Shown: positions 46,479 through 56,189, counted from the stretch's first letter. The stretch: DNA of 64,000 nucleotides from Tetragenococcus halophilus (GCF_021474685.1 NZ_JAKEIT010000006.1:1-64000), one strand, 5' to 3'. The notes: generated by a model from the letters alone, not told the origin. Numbers and translations are program-made.

Positions 46479-48401
46479 ATGTTTGCTTATAAACGATTAG
46501 AACAGCTTTTTCTTCGTTTTAATACAGAAAGCATCTGTACTATGAATGAATTAACCAAATACTTCGCTGTTTCAGAACGTACCATAAGAAGTGATATTAA
46601 AGAATTAAATAACGAGTTAGTTGATTATAATGCAGAAATCGTTACGTTACGAGGCCTAGGTTATCAATTACAAAATAAAGAAAATGTTCGAATATTATTC
46701 AAACAGATGACCAACATAGCATCATCAACTGCTATTTTTTCTTTAGAAAATACAGAGGATCGAATAAAACAACTTTTATATTTGTTACTTACTGCAGAGA
46801 AGTTTCTGTCAATAGATGAGCTCTGTGACATTATTTTTGTAGGAAGAACCACCTTATTAGGCTATCTTAAAGAGCTAAAAGTACTACTTGCATCCTACGA
46901 ACTTGTGATCACTTCTAAGACAAATATCGGATATAAACTAACAGGACAAGAAATAAATGTACGACAATGTTTCGCTGAACAAATGATTGAACGAAACCTC
47001 AATAGTTATATTTCACAATTTTCTATAATAGAGCAGCGAATTTTTGCAGGCATTGATCTAAAAGAAATTTTTCAAAAGACCATTGAACTCTTCCCACCGT
47101 ACGAGTATAAAATTACAGATTATAATCGAAAGAATTTTGTTGTGCATATTGCCATCGCTATTTTGCGAATTAAAAAGCACCATGAAGTGGAAGAATTAAC
47201 GCAAGTAACTTTATTTGACCCAAAAATTCAGCAAGCGATGGATCAACTGATCACATGGGTAGAAAGCAAGCATCAACTTACATTTTCTCAAAACGATAAA
47301 AATTGGATTTACGCACATTTTTTTACTGAGTTACAGCAACAGTCATCTTCAAAGCAATATAAAAAAGAAATTGAAAAATTAGTTCAGGAATTACTAAAAG
47401 AAATTAGACAAACATTTGGTGAAAACTTACAAGAAGATGAGATATTAAGAAAAGACTTGATCGTCCACTTTTCCAACTACTTACCTTTAAAAAATATTTT
47501 AACAATTAAAAGTAATCCATTATTACCGGCAATCAAAAGAAATTACTCCTATGCTTTTGAGTTAACCGTTATGGCAATCTCAAAAAATGAATTTTTACAT
47601 TATTATCAGTTTACAGAAGATGATATTGGATATATTGCTTTGCATATAGCAGCGGCTATTGAACGTAGTAATAAAAAAGAATTGAAAACAAAAAAAGTGT
47701 TAATTGTTTGTGGTCAAGGAATTTCGAGCAGTCGTCTGTTAGAAGCTATCGTGCATAAAAACTTTCCCGAGCAGATCGAAATTATTGATACTGTTTCTTT
47801 TGCAACATTTCAATTACAGGAACGTACGACAGTAGATTTTATCATTTCCACAATTCCTCTTGCTAAAACTGAAGTACCTATTGTTCAAGTTGATTTTATG
47901 GAAATAAAAAAAGGGCTACAAGAAATCCAACAACTTTTAGATCAGGATAAAAAACGTTCAGAACTATATACATTATTTGACCCGTCACTCTTTTTTATTA
48001 ACACAGAGATAGACAAAAGAGAGCAATTAATCCATGCACTGGGAAATATCTTAGAAAAAAAACATGTCATTACAAAGAATTTTATTGAAAAAGTCATTAC
48101 AAGAGAACGGGTCGTTCCAACAAGCATAACACCCTTTATCGCGATACCTCACGCTATTGATAGTCAGGTAAAAGAAACGAAAATTGTAGTTTGCATCTCT
48201 AAAGTAGCTATCAAATGGGATAAAGAAAACAGAGTAAAGATTATTTTTTTAATCATAGGAAAAGATAGTGACAAAGAAGGCTTACAAACATTTTTTGATT
48301 ATTTATCGGATTTAGTAGAAAATGAAAAGTTACAAAAGAAAATGACTCAAGTTAACCAATTTTCAGAACTCATTGATTGCCTTTCAAATATAAGTAAATA
48401 A
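46479..48401 (+). CDS. BglG/LicR-family PTS-sensing activator (HTH, PRDs, EIIB, EIIA)
   Basis: A 640-residue regulator from ATG 46479, chosen because AAGGAGG sits just before it; the upstream GTG has none. The N-terminus holds one HTH (MNELTKYFAVSERTIRSDIKELN) and a second HTH (LSIDELCDIIFVGRTTLLGYLKELK). Two PRDs follow. KVLIVCGQGISSSRLLE near residue 408 is an EIIB-like segment, and a C-terminal EIIA-2 domain has His558 in FIAIPHAIDSQ. It is divergent from the second Ula-type PTS operon and is its probable activator. Confidence 0.9.
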   Translation: MFAYKRLEQLFLRFNTESICTMNELTKYFAVSERTIRSDIKELNNELVDYNAEIVTLRGLGYQLQNKENVRILFKQMTNIASSTAIFSLENTEDRIKQLLYLLLTAEKFLSIDELCDIIFVGRTTLLGYLKELKVLLASYELVITSKTNIGYKLTGQEINVRQCFAEQMIERNLNSYISQFSIIEQRIFAGIDLKEIFQKTIELFPPYEYKITDYNRKNFVVHIAIAILRIKKHHEVEELTQVTLFDPKIQQAMDQLITWVESKHQLTFSQNDKNWIYAHFFTELQQQSSSKQYKKEIEKLVQELLKEIRQTFGENLQEDEILRKDLIVHFSNYLPLKNILTIKSNPLLPAIKRNYSYAFELTVMAISKNEFLHYYQFTEDDIGYIALHIAAAIERSNKKELKTKKVLIVCGQGISSSRLLEAIVHKNFPEQIEIIDTVSFATFQLQERTTVDFIISTIPLAKTEVPIVQVDFMEIKKGLQEIQQLLDQDKKRSELYTLFDPSLFFINTEIDKREQLIHALGNILEKKHVITKNFIEKVITRERVVPTSITPFIAIPHAIDSQVKETKIVVCISKVAIKWDKENRVKIIFLIIGKDSDKEGLQTFFDYLSDLVENEKLQKKMTQVNQFSELIDCLSNISK

Positions 48402-48415
48402 AAGTTTAAATTCAT

Positions 48416-48462
48416 AAAAAATGCCATAGACATCTTTTTTAGGATGTTTATGGCATTTTTTT
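48416..48462. terminator. Bidirectional terminator between the PRD activator and VanZ-like genes
   Basis: AAAAAATGCCATA (48416-48428) pairs with TATGGCATTTTTT (48449-48461), with ACATC/GGATGT inside. Both convergent genes can use it. Confidence 0.9.
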
Positions 48463-48470
48463 CATCACTG

Positions 48471-49061
48471 CTATTTAAAGGCAGGTTTTGTTAAAAATTT
48501 TCTTATTAGCAAACAACTACTATAACCCACTAGGCAACCTAAAAAGTTCAATAAAATATCACTAACTGAAAAAGTCCCGATATAAAAGACATACTGGATT
48601 GTTTCAATACCGGTAATTGTTAGTAATGAAATTAAAATAAACTCAAGCCAATTGGCTCTTAAACCATAAAGTCCTCCCAATGGAATAAAGTAGGCTAAAT
48701 TTAAGAATGCTTCAATCAGAGTCCCTCTATCCCAGACCAAAAAATCAAATAAATCGCCATTAAAGGTATGATACTCCGGTGCCTTGGTAAATAGCACAAC
48801 AAAAAGTAAAAAGAGATAGACACTATAAAACAAATAAAGATAGAGCATAGAAAAATGGCGAAATTCAATTTGTAAGTACAAGAACCAACAACTTAACACC
48901 ACAAACACAATGAGCGTTTCTTTCGTATAGCCAAAACGGTTCATAACATTTTCAAAGCGTTCATATTGTAATAAGGTTGGATAAACAAGATAGTGTACGA
49001 CTCCTACACCTAGAATTGTAGAAATAATAAATGCAATAACACAGCGGATGCTACGCGCCAT
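48471..49061 (-). CDS. VanZ-family membrane protein
   Basis: A 196-residue protein with about five hydrophobic helices. The C-terminal half FLNLAYFIPLGGLYGLRANWLEFILISLLTITGIETIQYVFYIGTFSVSDILLNFLGCLVGY is the VanZ-like signature (phenylalanine- and proline-rich, with SDILLNFLG). VanZ proteins affect glycopeptide susceptibility in some hosts, but most chromosomal homologues have no known role. No van genes are nearby. Confidence 0.8.
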   Translation of the reverse strand: MARSIRCVIAFIISTILGVGVVHYLVYPTLLQYERFENVMNRFGYTKETLIVFVVLSCWFLYLQIEFRHFSMLYLYLFYSVYLFLLFVVLFTKAPEYHTFNGDLFDFLVWDRGTLIEAFLNLAYFIPLGGLYGLRANWLEFILISLLTITGIETIQYVFYIGTFSVSDILLNFLGCLVGYSSCLLIRKFLTKPAFK

Positions 49062-49182
49062 AAAGCACCTCCTTTTAGTGATTCAAGAAGTATTGTAGCA
49101 GAATATTGAAAAATTACGTCATTTGTAGATGAAATTTAAAATTTTTTGATCATTTTATTTAAAAGAAAACCTTATCTAAAAT

Positions 49183-49214
49183 AAAAAAAGCAGCTGACCG
49201 TCTAGATCAACTGC
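49183..49214 (-). terminator. Terminator of the DHA2 MFS gene
   Basis: GCAGCTGA (49190-49197) pairs with TCAACTGC (49207-49214) with one wobble. On the minus strand TTTTTTT follows. Confidence 0.85.
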
Positions 49215-49228
49215 TAAAAACTTTGCTT

Positions 49229-50641
49229 TTAAGTAGATGACTTCATAGAAGTATATCTTCTTTTTAAACGTTGGCTGATAAATACTGTCAATAAGCCAAT
49301 ACCCGCTAAAATGGCCAAAAGTACGAAATCAATTTGACTACCTTGTGCTGTTAATAAACCAGAAGCAGCATCTTGCCGTAACTGAACGGAAGAAATGATC
49401 GCAGACAAGACACTAGTACCAATTGAACCTGCATATTGTTGAAAAGTATTAAACAAAGAGTTAATATCTGCCTTTTCTTCTATAGTTACTTGTCTACTAG
49501 CATCAGATAATGTATTGCCAAAACCAAAATTAAATCCAACACGCAAAAAGACGTAAATTAAGACCATAGAACTTATACTTAAAATTGGGGTACCAAAATA
49601 AAAAAGCCAGCAACCTAAAAACATAGATACATTTGCTATCGTTAAAGGTAAAAATATGCCGCGCCGATCATACAAACGCCCTGCTAAAGGAGCAATTGCA
49701 GCGCCTAACAACGAACCTGGTAGTAAAATTAAACCAGCGATAAATGGTTCAGTATTTAAATAATCTTGTGCAAGAATCGGTAAGACAAAAGAAATACCTA
49801 TATTAATAAACTGCAAAATAAAAAAGTTCAACCAACGTAAACCAATAATTGGTCGTAATAGCAGGGAAAAATTTAGTATCTTTTTTTCAGAAAAATGATA
49901 ATGAACAAACAAAGCAATAATTCCTACAATAAAAATAGCTAAAAGACTAAAAAAAGATAAACTATAAAATCCATTATTACCAGCATTTGCAAATGCCACA
50001 CTAAGGCTTACAAATACCCAGGATAAAAGAACAAGCCCTATCCAATCAAAGCGCTGTTTGGTCCCAACAGCTTCTAATTGAATGTTTCTTCCGCCGAGCC
50101 ATATACTCACTAAAATAATAGGGATTGCTATAAAAAAAATAGCACGCCATGATAAAAAGGAGGTAAAAAGACCACCATAGGTTGGACCTAGTGCAGGTGC
50201 AAAGGAGTTTACCATACTACCAATTCCCATATAAACACCCATCTTACTTTGAGGAACTAAGGATAAAATGATCTGAAACATCAAGGGCGTTGACAATCCT
50301 GTCGAAACTGCTTGAAGTAAGCGCCCGGTCATCAACATCGGAAATGAAACAGCGCTTGCGCATAATATTGTCCCTGTAATGAAAAATAATACGGCTATAC
50401 GAAATAAGTGCTGTGCTTTAAACTTTTTAATCAGGTGACCCGATGCGCTCATAACGACCGTTACCATCAATAAGTAACCAGAAGTCGCCCATTGCATAGT
50501 TCCTAGTGACACATTAAATTCTTCCGTTAATGTTGGAAATGTTACATTTAATGAAGTCTCTACTAAAATTCCTAAAAAAGAAAGTAGAGCAACAGCCAAT
50601 ATTGCTAATTTTGTCTGCTTAGTAACAATTTCATTTTCCAT
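49229..50641 (-). CDS. MFS multidrug-type exporter, DHA2 (EmrB/QacA) family
   Basis: A 470-residue protein with 14 predicted membrane segments. Family features are FLGILVETSLNVTFPTLTEEFNVSLGTMQWATSGYLLMVTVVM (helix 1-2), GRLLQAVSTGLSTPLMFQI, and motif C in GIGSMVNSFAPALGPTYGGLF (GPxxGG). These proteins export toxic compounds or lipids by proton antiport. It is a single-gene unit; no regulator is next to it, so the substrate is unknown. Confidence 0.87.
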   Translation of the reverse strand: MENEIVTKQTKLAILAVALLSFLGILVETSLNVTFPTLTEEFNVSLGTMQWATSGYLLMVTVVMSASGHLIKKFKAQHLFRIAVLFFITGTILCASAVSFPMLMTGRLLQAVSTGLSTPLMFQIILSLVPQSKMGVYMGIGSMVNSFAPALGPTYGGLFTSFLSWRAIFFIAIPIILVSIWLGGRNIQLEAVGTKQRFDWIGLVLLSWVFVSLSVAFANAGNNGFYSLSFFSLLAIFIVGIIALFVHYHFSEKKILNFSLLLRPIIGLRWLNFFILQFINIGISFVLPILAQDYLNTEPFIAGLILLPGSLLGAAIAPLAGRLYDRRGIFLPLTIANVSMFLGCWLFYFGTPILSISSMVLIYVFLRVGFNFGFGNTLSDASRQVTIEEKADINSLFNTFQQYAGSIGTSVLSAIISSVQLRQDAASGLLTAQGSQIDFVLLAILAGIGLLTVFISQRLKRRYTSMKSST

Positions 50642-50892
50642 AATGTCTTTCCTTCTTTCGTTCTTATGTATCTTTTTATCTTTGAAAAACGTTATTGATT
50701 TTTGACGAATGCTTTATCAATCTCACTGCTCTTTATTACAATAAAAGAATAGATCGGATTGAGAATCGCCAAGCCCAAATCATTTCAATACATTGCTCAA
50801 AAAAAACGACGCGGAAAATGCACGCCGCTATATATCATATTTTTTAATAACATTTTCGCAGTTTCCTATAACTCTTTATCATAAGTGTACTA
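50642..50892. other. Non-coding stretch upstream of the DHA2 MFS gene
   Basis: About 250 bases that should contain the MFS promoter. A GAAAAACGTTATTGATTT at 50681 looks cre-like but is imperfect. No open frame or terminator was seen. Confidence 0.35.
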
Positions 50893-51045
50893 CAGATAAT
50901 AATAATAAAAACCGTTGTTGCCCCTCATTCCAAAATTGATATGCAAGAAAATTTGATAAGTATTAGTATCTTTAATGGTAACAATGCAGATATTGTTGAA
51001 AAGGGTCATTTATATATAGAAAAAACAGTAGCGCTAATGAAATAG
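50893..51045 (+). pseudogene. Possible C-terminal gene remnant
   Basis: A short open frame ends with TAG at 51043-51045. From 50911 it reads TVVAPHSKIDMQENLISISI then FNGNNADIVEKGHLYIEKTVALMK, of protein-like composition. There is no ribosome site before the only ATG (50941), so it is more likely the tail of a decayed gene than a small gene. I do not recognise the family. Confidence 0.3.
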
Positions 51046-51102
51046 GACATACCACATTATATCCAATATCTTTGCGGTAATCATGTTAAGTAAAATACAC
51101 TC

Positions 51103-52146
51103 TTAATTAACAGTCATAAATTGATAAGTGGTTTTAAGGATTTTTTCTTCATCTTTTTTAAGAATGGGCGTTGCAAAGTTCGGTTCATTAACCGCATTGG
51201 GAAAAGCTTGTGTTTCAAAACATACGCCCCCTCGTGGTGGATAAAAAGCATTATTTTTCCCTGGCGTATCGTTTAAAAAGTTTCCAGAGTAAACTTGAAC
51301 ACCTGGGAGTTGGGTAGACACTTCCATTAAAATCCCCGACTGATCTCCTTCTAGTCTCGCTGTTATGTCAGCATTTTGATCAATTACAAAATTATGATCA
51401 TATCCTTGAGCATAATTTAATTGAGAAAAATTTTTCTGAATGTCCTTTCCAATTCTTTTACTACTTCTAAAGTCCATAGGTGTATCTTCAACTGTTAAGA
51501 TTTCTCCTGTTGGTATTGAACTTTCAGCCTTAATTGGCGTATATTTTGATGCATTAAGCTGAAGAACATGGTCTAATACATCACCATTTTGGTGTCCATT
51601 CAAATTAAAATAACTATGGTTTGTTGGATTAAAAATGGTGTCTTGGTCAGCATTTCCCCTATAAGTTATAGAAATTGCATCTTCTTGAAGCTGATATGTT
51701 ACTTCCAAATTTAACTCACCGGAAAACCCCTGATCTCCATCTACACTATCTAGCGCAAAGGTAATTGAATGCTCCAATTCATTTACCGCCCTTACTTCCC
51801 AAATCCTTAGTTGATAGCCATCAGGTCCACTATGTAAATTATTATTGCCTTCGTTTTTATTCAATTTATACCTAACGCCATTTAATTCAAATGCAGCATT
51901 TTCTACCCGGTTCGCATTACGCCCAACCGTAGCACCAAAAAAGAATTCATTGTTTATTTCATAACCTTTCAGTGAAGGAAAGCCTAAAACAATGTCTCTT
52001 GCTTTACCATCCTTATCAGTCACCCAAAGATTGGTCAATGTTGCACCGAAATCACTAACTGTCATTTCCATACCCTGCTCATTTTTAAAAGTATACAAAA
52101 ATACTGTCTTTCCATTCTCGGTATTGCCAAATATTGTTTTTTCCAT
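51103..52146 (-). CDS. galM: Aldose 1-epimerase (mutarotase)
   Basis: A 347-residue galactose mutarotase-like enzyme. GATVGRNANRVENAAFELNGVRYKLNKNEGNNNLHSGP carries the substrate Arg and the first His, FNPTNHSYFNLNGH the catalytic His, and GVCFETQAFPNAVNEPNF the catalytic Glu. It interconverts sugar anomers. It is divergent from rbsKDU, so it may serve ribose or galactose entry. Confidence 0.9.
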   Translation of the reverse strand: MEKTIFGNTENGKTVFLYTFKNEQGMEMTVSDFGATLTNLWVTDKDGKARDIVLGFPSLKGYEINNEFFFGATVGRNANRVENAAFELNGVRYKLNKNEGNNNLHSGPDGYQLRIWEVRAVNELEHSITFALDSVDGDQGFSGELNLEVTYQLQEDAISITYRGNADQDTIFNPTNHSYFNLNGHQNGDVLDHVLQLNASKYTPIKAESSIPTGEILTVEDTPMDFRSSKRIGKDIQKNFSQLNYAQGYDHNFVIDQNADITARLEGDQSGILMEVSTQLPGVQVYSGNFLNDTPGKNNAFYPPRGGVCFETQAFPNAVNEPNFATPILKKDEEKILKTTYQFMTVN

Positions 52147-52403
52147 TTAATCACTTCCTTATATATCCTTATTATAATGTGCTCACATTTAACTTGCCAG
52201 TTATCTTTTACGTTAGAATAATTTTATCATGTATTTCCATAAGGATCAGAAATAGGCATTTGTTTCATGCATATTGACTGGCATTTCGTAATTCACTTGA
52301 ACGTAATCAGCCGTCAAACGATGTTTTGGCAAATAAATATCAATACTTTTTAGAATAAATAACGCCATCTTTATTTCTCTCAAAAAACCTCAATAAATAC
52401 ATA
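52147..52403. other. Intergenic stretch between galM and rbsK
   Basis: AT-rich DNA with the divergent promoters of galM and rbsK. Apart from the palindrome listed separately, no hairpin, repeat or small gene stands out. Confidence 0.4.
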
Positions 52404-52413
52404 AAACCGGTTT
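52404..52413. promoter_or_regulatory. Palindromic candidate operator of rbsKDU
   Basis: AAACCGGTTT is a perfect palindrome about 85 bases before rbsK, extended by T/A pairs on both sides. LacI-family RbsR repressors bind CG-centred palindromes of this kind; no rbsR gene is in the window. Confidence 0.5.
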
Positions 52414-52497
52414 ACTTTTTAAATAAAAAGGTTTAAGCTATTTTGTGGATTTATTCAAAGCAAAATTCACATAATTAATGAAAGTAGGAGATCTGAA

Positions 52498-53403
52498 ATG
52501 AATAAAGCGACAATTGTAGGAAGCATTAATTTAGATACCAACTTACGAGTTCATCGAATGGTAAAACCAGGTGAAACAATTCATGGAAAAGAGCACTATA
52601 CTGCAGCTGGTGGTAAAGGAGCTAATCAAGCTGTTGCCACTGCAAGAGCCGGAACAAATACAAGTTTTATTGGTGCCGTAGGTAATGATGGTCCTGGAGA
52701 ACAGATGCTTGATTTATTAAAAGAAGAAAAAATTGATGTTTCTGGCATTGAGATCATCCAAAACGAACCAACTGGTCAAGCTTTCATCCCCATTGACGAT
52801 AACGGAGAAAATTCTATTATGTTCTATGCTGGTGCAAACTATGCTTTTGGCACAGAAGAAGTTGCAAAAAATAGTTCACTAATTGAAACGAATGATTTTG
52901 TTATCGCCCAGTTGGAAACTCCGATTGAAGCTACGATAAAAGCTTTTGAAATTGCTCGCAGTAAAAATGTCAAAACTATTTTGAATCCAGCTCCTGGTGA
53001 AAGTGATCTACCGGAAAAACTATTAAAATTAACGGATATGATTATTCCCAACGAAACTGAAGCAGAAACAATCACTGGGATTGAAGTAAACGATGAAACT
53101 TCAGCTAAAAAAGCTGCGGCGAAATTGCACGAATTAGGCGTTGAAGCTGTAATTATCACTTTTGGAGCAAAAGGCGCCTTTTATGATTTTAATGGGTATA
53201 GCGAATTAGTTCCTGCTTTTAAAGTAAAGGCCGTAGACACAACAGCTGCTGGAGACACCTTTATTGGTTATATGATTGCGACCTTGGAAAAGGATTTTTC
53301 TAACCTAAGAGAAGCGATTTTACATGGCAATAAAGCCTCTTCTGCCACCGTCCAACGTTTTGGCGCACAACCATCGATCCCTTACAAAAATGAAATAATA
53401 TAA
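52498..53403 (+). CDS. rbsK: Ribokinase
   Basis: A 301-residue PfkB-family kinase that phosphorylates ribose at O5. [15 protein letters not shown] and [17 protein letters not shown] form the N-terminal sugar site; [15 protein letters not shown] contains the anion hole and catalytic Asp (normally DTTAAGDTF). TAGGAG precedes the ATG. It is followed by rbsD and rbsU in a compact operon. A decayed copy of its first 50 codons lies at 63620-63800. Confidence 0.94.
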   Translation: MNKATIVGSINLDTNLRVHRMVKPGETIHGKEHYTAAGGKGANQAVATARAGTNTSFIGAVGNDGPGEQMLDLLKEEKIDVSGIEIIQNEPTGQAFIPIDDNGENSIMFYAGANYAFGTEEVAKNSSLIETNDFVIAQLETPIEATIKAFEIARSKNVKTILNPAPGESDLPEKLLKLTDMIIPNETEAETITGIEVNDETSAKKAAAKLHELGVEAVIITFGAKGAFYDFNGYSELVPAFKVKAVDTTAAGDTFIGYMIATLEKDFSNLREAILHGNKASSATVQRFGAQPSIPYKNEII

Positions 53404-53426
53404 TATTGAAAGGAATGTTTAAAGAC

Positions 53427-53822
53427 ATGAAAAAGACAAAAGTCATTAATTCCAATTTATCGCGAGTTATCGCACAAATGGGTCACTTTGATAAATTAGC
53501 CATCGGCGACGCAGGTACACCTGTACCGGATGAAACCGAAAAGATTGATTTGGCCGTTACCCAAGATATCCCTAAATTTATGGATGTCTTAAATAACGTA
53601 CTAGAAGAACTAGAAATTCAAAAAATTTATTTAGCAGAAGAAATTAAGACGAAAAATCCAGAGATGCTAAAACAAATCCAAAAACAATTACCAGACACAA
53701 CAATAAAATACATTTCCCACGAAGAATTAAAAAGAGAGCTCAAAGATTGTAAAGTATTCGTGCGAACAGGTGAAATGTCACCCTTTGCTAATATCATGTT
53801 AGAAAGTAATGTCGTTTTTTAA
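53427..53822 (+). CDS. rbsD: D-ribose pyranase
   Basis: A 131-residue protein from ATG 53427, placed after [44 protein letters not shown] holds the catalytic His20 and the following Asp. It converts beta-pyranose ribose to the furanose form used by RbsK. The last residues ([15 protein letters not shown]) contain the family's ANIxLxxGV pattern in slightly changed form. Confidence 0.93.
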   Translation: MKKTKVINSNLSRVIAQMGHFDKLAIGDAGTPVPDETEKIDLAVTQDIPKFMDVLNNVLEELEIQKIYLAEEIKTKNPEMLKQIQKQLPDTTIKYISHEELKRELKDCKVFVRTGEMSPFANIMLESNVVF

Positions 53823-53852
53823 AAGAAAATTATAGTAGAAAAGAGGATAAAA

Positions 53853-54743
53853 ATGGATACTGTGGCACTTCTTGTTGGTTTAGGGCCTTTGATCGGTTGG
53901 GGATTATTTCCAACTATCGCATCTAAATTCGGTGGACGTCCATCGAACCAAATCTTAGGAACAACCATCGGAACATTTATTTTGGCGTTAATTTTTATGT
54001 GGGTTCGTGGTCTTGCCTTCCCTAGCGGGTCTGACTTGCTTTTATCCATCGTTTCTGGTATTGGCTGGGCGTGCGCACAAATTGTTACTTTCTTATCATT
54101 TCGTTTAGTTGGATCCTCAAGAGCTATGCCTATCACCACAGCTTTTCAATTGCTCGGAGCCTCACTATGGGGCGTGTTTTATCTAGGAGACTGGCCTGGA
54201 GTTACCGCTAAAATTTGGGGTGGGATTGCTTTAATTGCCATTATTATTGGAGCCTACTTCACTGTCTGGTCTGAAAACAAAACTCAGGAAAATTCTAGTT
54301 TGCTAAAAAAAGCTGTCATTTGGTTACTCTTCGGCGAAATTGGCTACTGGCTTTATTCAGCGGCTCCTCAAGCAACTTCGATCAGCGGGATGGAAGCTTT
54401 TTTACCACAAGCGATCGGCATGTTAATCGTAGGGATGTTTTATGCTGCTATAGAAACAGTGGGAAATAATACCGCCGCTTCTCCATTTAAAGAAACTGTT
54501 TCTTATAAACAAATCTGGGCGGGTTTCTTCTTTGCTTTTGGAGCATTGACTTACTTGATCTCAGCACAGCCTGACATGAACGGTTTAGCTACGGGCTTTG
54601 TTTTATCACAAACGAATGTTGCCTTAGCTACCCTAACAGGTATTTGGTTTTTAGGACAAGAGAAAACGAAAAAAGAAATGACTGTTACAGTCATTGGTCT
54701 TGTATTAATCATTGCTGGTGCAGCGGTGACGCAATTTATTTAG
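53853..54743 (+). CDS. rbsU: Ribose uptake protein, GRP family
   Basis: A 296-residue protein with ten predicted membrane segments, starting MDTVALLVGLGPLIGWGLFPTIASKFGGRPSNQ. GWACAQIVTFLSFRLVGSSRAMPITTAFQLLGASLWGV and FVLSQTNVALATLTGIWFLGQEKTKKEM are the glucose/ribose porter features. It is the facilitator of the rbsKDU operon, in place of an ABC transporter, as in other lactic acid bacteria. It ends with TAG. Confidence 0.92.
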   Translation: MDTVALLVGLGPLIGWGLFPTIASKFGGRPSNQILGTTIGTFILALIFMWVRGLAFPSGSDLLLSIVSGIGWACAQIVTFLSFRLVGSSRAMPITTAFQLLGASLWGVFYLGDWPGVTAKIWGGIALIAIIIGAYFTVWSENKTQENSSLLKKAVIWLLFGEIGYWLYSAAPQATSISGMEAFLPQAIGMLIVGMFYAAIETVGNNTAASPFKETVSYKQIWAGFFFAFGALTYLISAQPDMNGLATGFVLSQTNVALATLTGIWFLGQEKTKKEMTVTVIGLVLIIAGAAVTQFI

Positions 54744-54771
54744 CCATATTAATTGGTTTTTCAACAAAACA

Positions 54772-54815
54772 ACTCTCTTTTTGGTATTGAGTCGGACTAT
54801 CTATCAAAAAGAGAG
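54772..54815 (+). terminator. Terminator-like hairpin after rbsU
   Basis: ACTCTCTTTTTG (54772-54783) pairs perfectly with CAAAAAGAGAGT (54804-54815). The T run after it is weak. Confidence 0.7.
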
Positions 54816-54875
54816 TCATTATTTATCATTTATACAATTCTCCTACTAAAATCCCCTCAATTAATAGCAATGAAC

Positions 54876-55427
54876 CTAACCTTTTCTTTTTGCAAGGTCT
54901 TTTAAAATACGCATTCCTTTTTCGAAATCTTTCGTACCGGGAACAAATGTATAGCCTAACTTTTCGTATATTGCAATTGCAGGATAGTTCCATGTTTGAG
55001 TGTGCAGCATTGCGGGTTGATCTGGATACAGCTCTTCTAAAAGTGCAGTCACCTTCACTGCCAGAAAGCTTGCTATTCCTTGTCTTTGTGCTTCTGGCAT
55101 CACAGCTAGCCAATGAAACTAAGGACCGCCCTCTTTTGCCCACCAAGCCGTACATGTTGCAATTTTTTTACCCGAAGGATCTGTGACAAAAGTCATTCTT
55201 TTTGTCAATTCATCTGGATAAGGGGAAAAGTTCTTTTGGAAATAGGTTTCTGCTTCTGACAAGTGATCAAATTCTCCCGCAGAAGTTTCAATAGCTTGCC
55301 AATCCCTTTCATCCCCAGGAGTATAAAAACTAAATTGATAACCTTCTGGCAGTTGTCTATCTGGTAATGCTTGGGAAGTGCTTTTTTCCATTTGAAGTTT
55401 AACATAAGGAATTGTTTTATCTATCAT
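54876..55427 (-). pseudogene. GNAT acetyltransferase interrupted by an in-frame TAG
   Basis: The minus strand reads MIDKTIPYVKLQMEKSTSQA through KIATCTAWWAKEGGP, then TAG at 55119-55121, then in the same frame FHWLAVMPEAQRQGIASFLAVKVTALLEELYP to the stop at 54876. The joined 183 codons make a normal GNAT domain: RQGIASFLAV is the acetyl-CoA loop and the NYPAIAIYEKLGY tail is typical. The stop falls right before beta-strand 4, so the first piece alone cannot bind acetyl-CoA. A codon such as CAG or AAG to TAG is the simplest cause. Confidence 0.85.
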
Positions 55428-55504
55428 TTTTCCTCTCTAACCCTCCTTGTTAATATAGTAACAAATACTTTTGATACTTCATACCTTGATTGAATAAACC
55501 ACGT

Positions 55505-55510
55505 TATAAT
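55505..55510 (+). promoter_or_regulatory. -10 element of the Fst-like toxin RNA
   Basis: TATAAT lies about 37 bases before the toxin start. The -35 is unclear (ACCTTG at 55483-55488 with a 16-base spacer). Confidence 0.5.
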
Positions 55511-55546
55511 ATTTTATGGCAACTGCCTCGAAAGGGGGTGACTCAG

Positions 55547-55630
55547 TTGTACGAAATTGTCTCATTAATCATTGCCCCACTTTTTGTGGGTCTAGTAATC
55601 GCGCTAGTTAATCACTGGCTAGATGATTAG
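55547..55630 (+). CDS. Fst/par-type type I toxin, 27 residues
   Basis: A TTG-started open frame encodes M(L)YEIVSLIIAPLFVGLVIA then LVNHWLDD. It matches the Fst/Ldr superfamily pattern: SLIIAPxFVGLV membrane segment, a Trp/Pro-containing centre and a charged C-tail (WLDD). GGGGGTG at 55533-55539 is the ribosome site. Two pairing elements, GGTGACTCAGTTG (55537-55549) and GTCTCATT (55558-55565), overlap the ribosome site and start and recur in the antisense RNA region at 56223-56250. The peptide would damage the membrane when its antisense RNA is lost. Confidence 0.88.
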   Translation: MYEIVSLIIAPLFVGLVIALVNHWLDD

Positions 55631-55690
55631 CAATGATTGAAACAGTTGCTTTTCTAGCTCCAACGCTGGAGTCACAACAGTGAAAAGAAA

Positions 55691-55720
55691 AACTACCCTA
55701 TTGCCGTAGGGTAGTTTTTT
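55691..55720. terminator. Terminator of the Fst-like toxin RNA
   Basis: CTACCCTA and TAGGGTAG pair around the loop TTGCCG, with A and T runs on both sides. The same stem and loop recur at 56195-56214, allowing loop-loop pairing between the two RNAs. Confidence 0.9.
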
Positions 55721-55897
55721 GGTTTTAAAAGTTTAACTAATTACATAACGACACTCTAGCATAATACACTCGTTTTAAAATATGTACACAGCCACTTTTT
55801 CTTAAGAATTTGAATCAGTACTTAAAACATAATACTATCTTTAAAAAAATATTTGTTTTTGAAAGCGGTCCTACTGATATATAAAACAAAAACTATT

Positions 55898-56146
55898 ATG
55901 AAGGAGAAAACACATAAAAAAATCTTCTTAACTTCATACTTTGCCGGAACACTAAAACAATTTCAATTATTTATTAAAGATAACGCAATTACAGATAAAG
56001 AGATCGTATATATTCACGTTGAAGAATATACGGACTATATTGATGAAGGCAAAGAAGCTTTAAAAGAACGAAACTTCATGCTGGATTCCATAAGTAACAG
56101 CGAAGCTATTATCATAAATGATACAGTCTATGAAATTCTTAAATAA
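55898..56146 (+). pseudogene. Decayed start of a peptidase E/class I glutamine amidotransferase-like gene
   Basis: The reading frame contains KKIFLTSYFAGTLKQF, the usual start of the peptidase E-like family, followed by VEEYTDYIDEGKEALKERNF. The PTAGN-like catalytic lead-in between them is missing and the rest of the protein is absent. AAGGAG at 55901-55906 sits before an ATA (55914) where the family's first ATG would be, so the original start codon is probably mutated. It lies between the toxin gene and its antisense RNA. Confidence 0.65.
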
Positions 56147-56189
56147 ATATCTAACATTCAAATTTTAAAGTTAAAAATATACTACCTAA

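Noticed and set aside
54876..55427. The acetyltransferase as two genes or a frameshift
   Set aside because: Both pieces are in the same frame with exactly one TAG between; no shift is needed.
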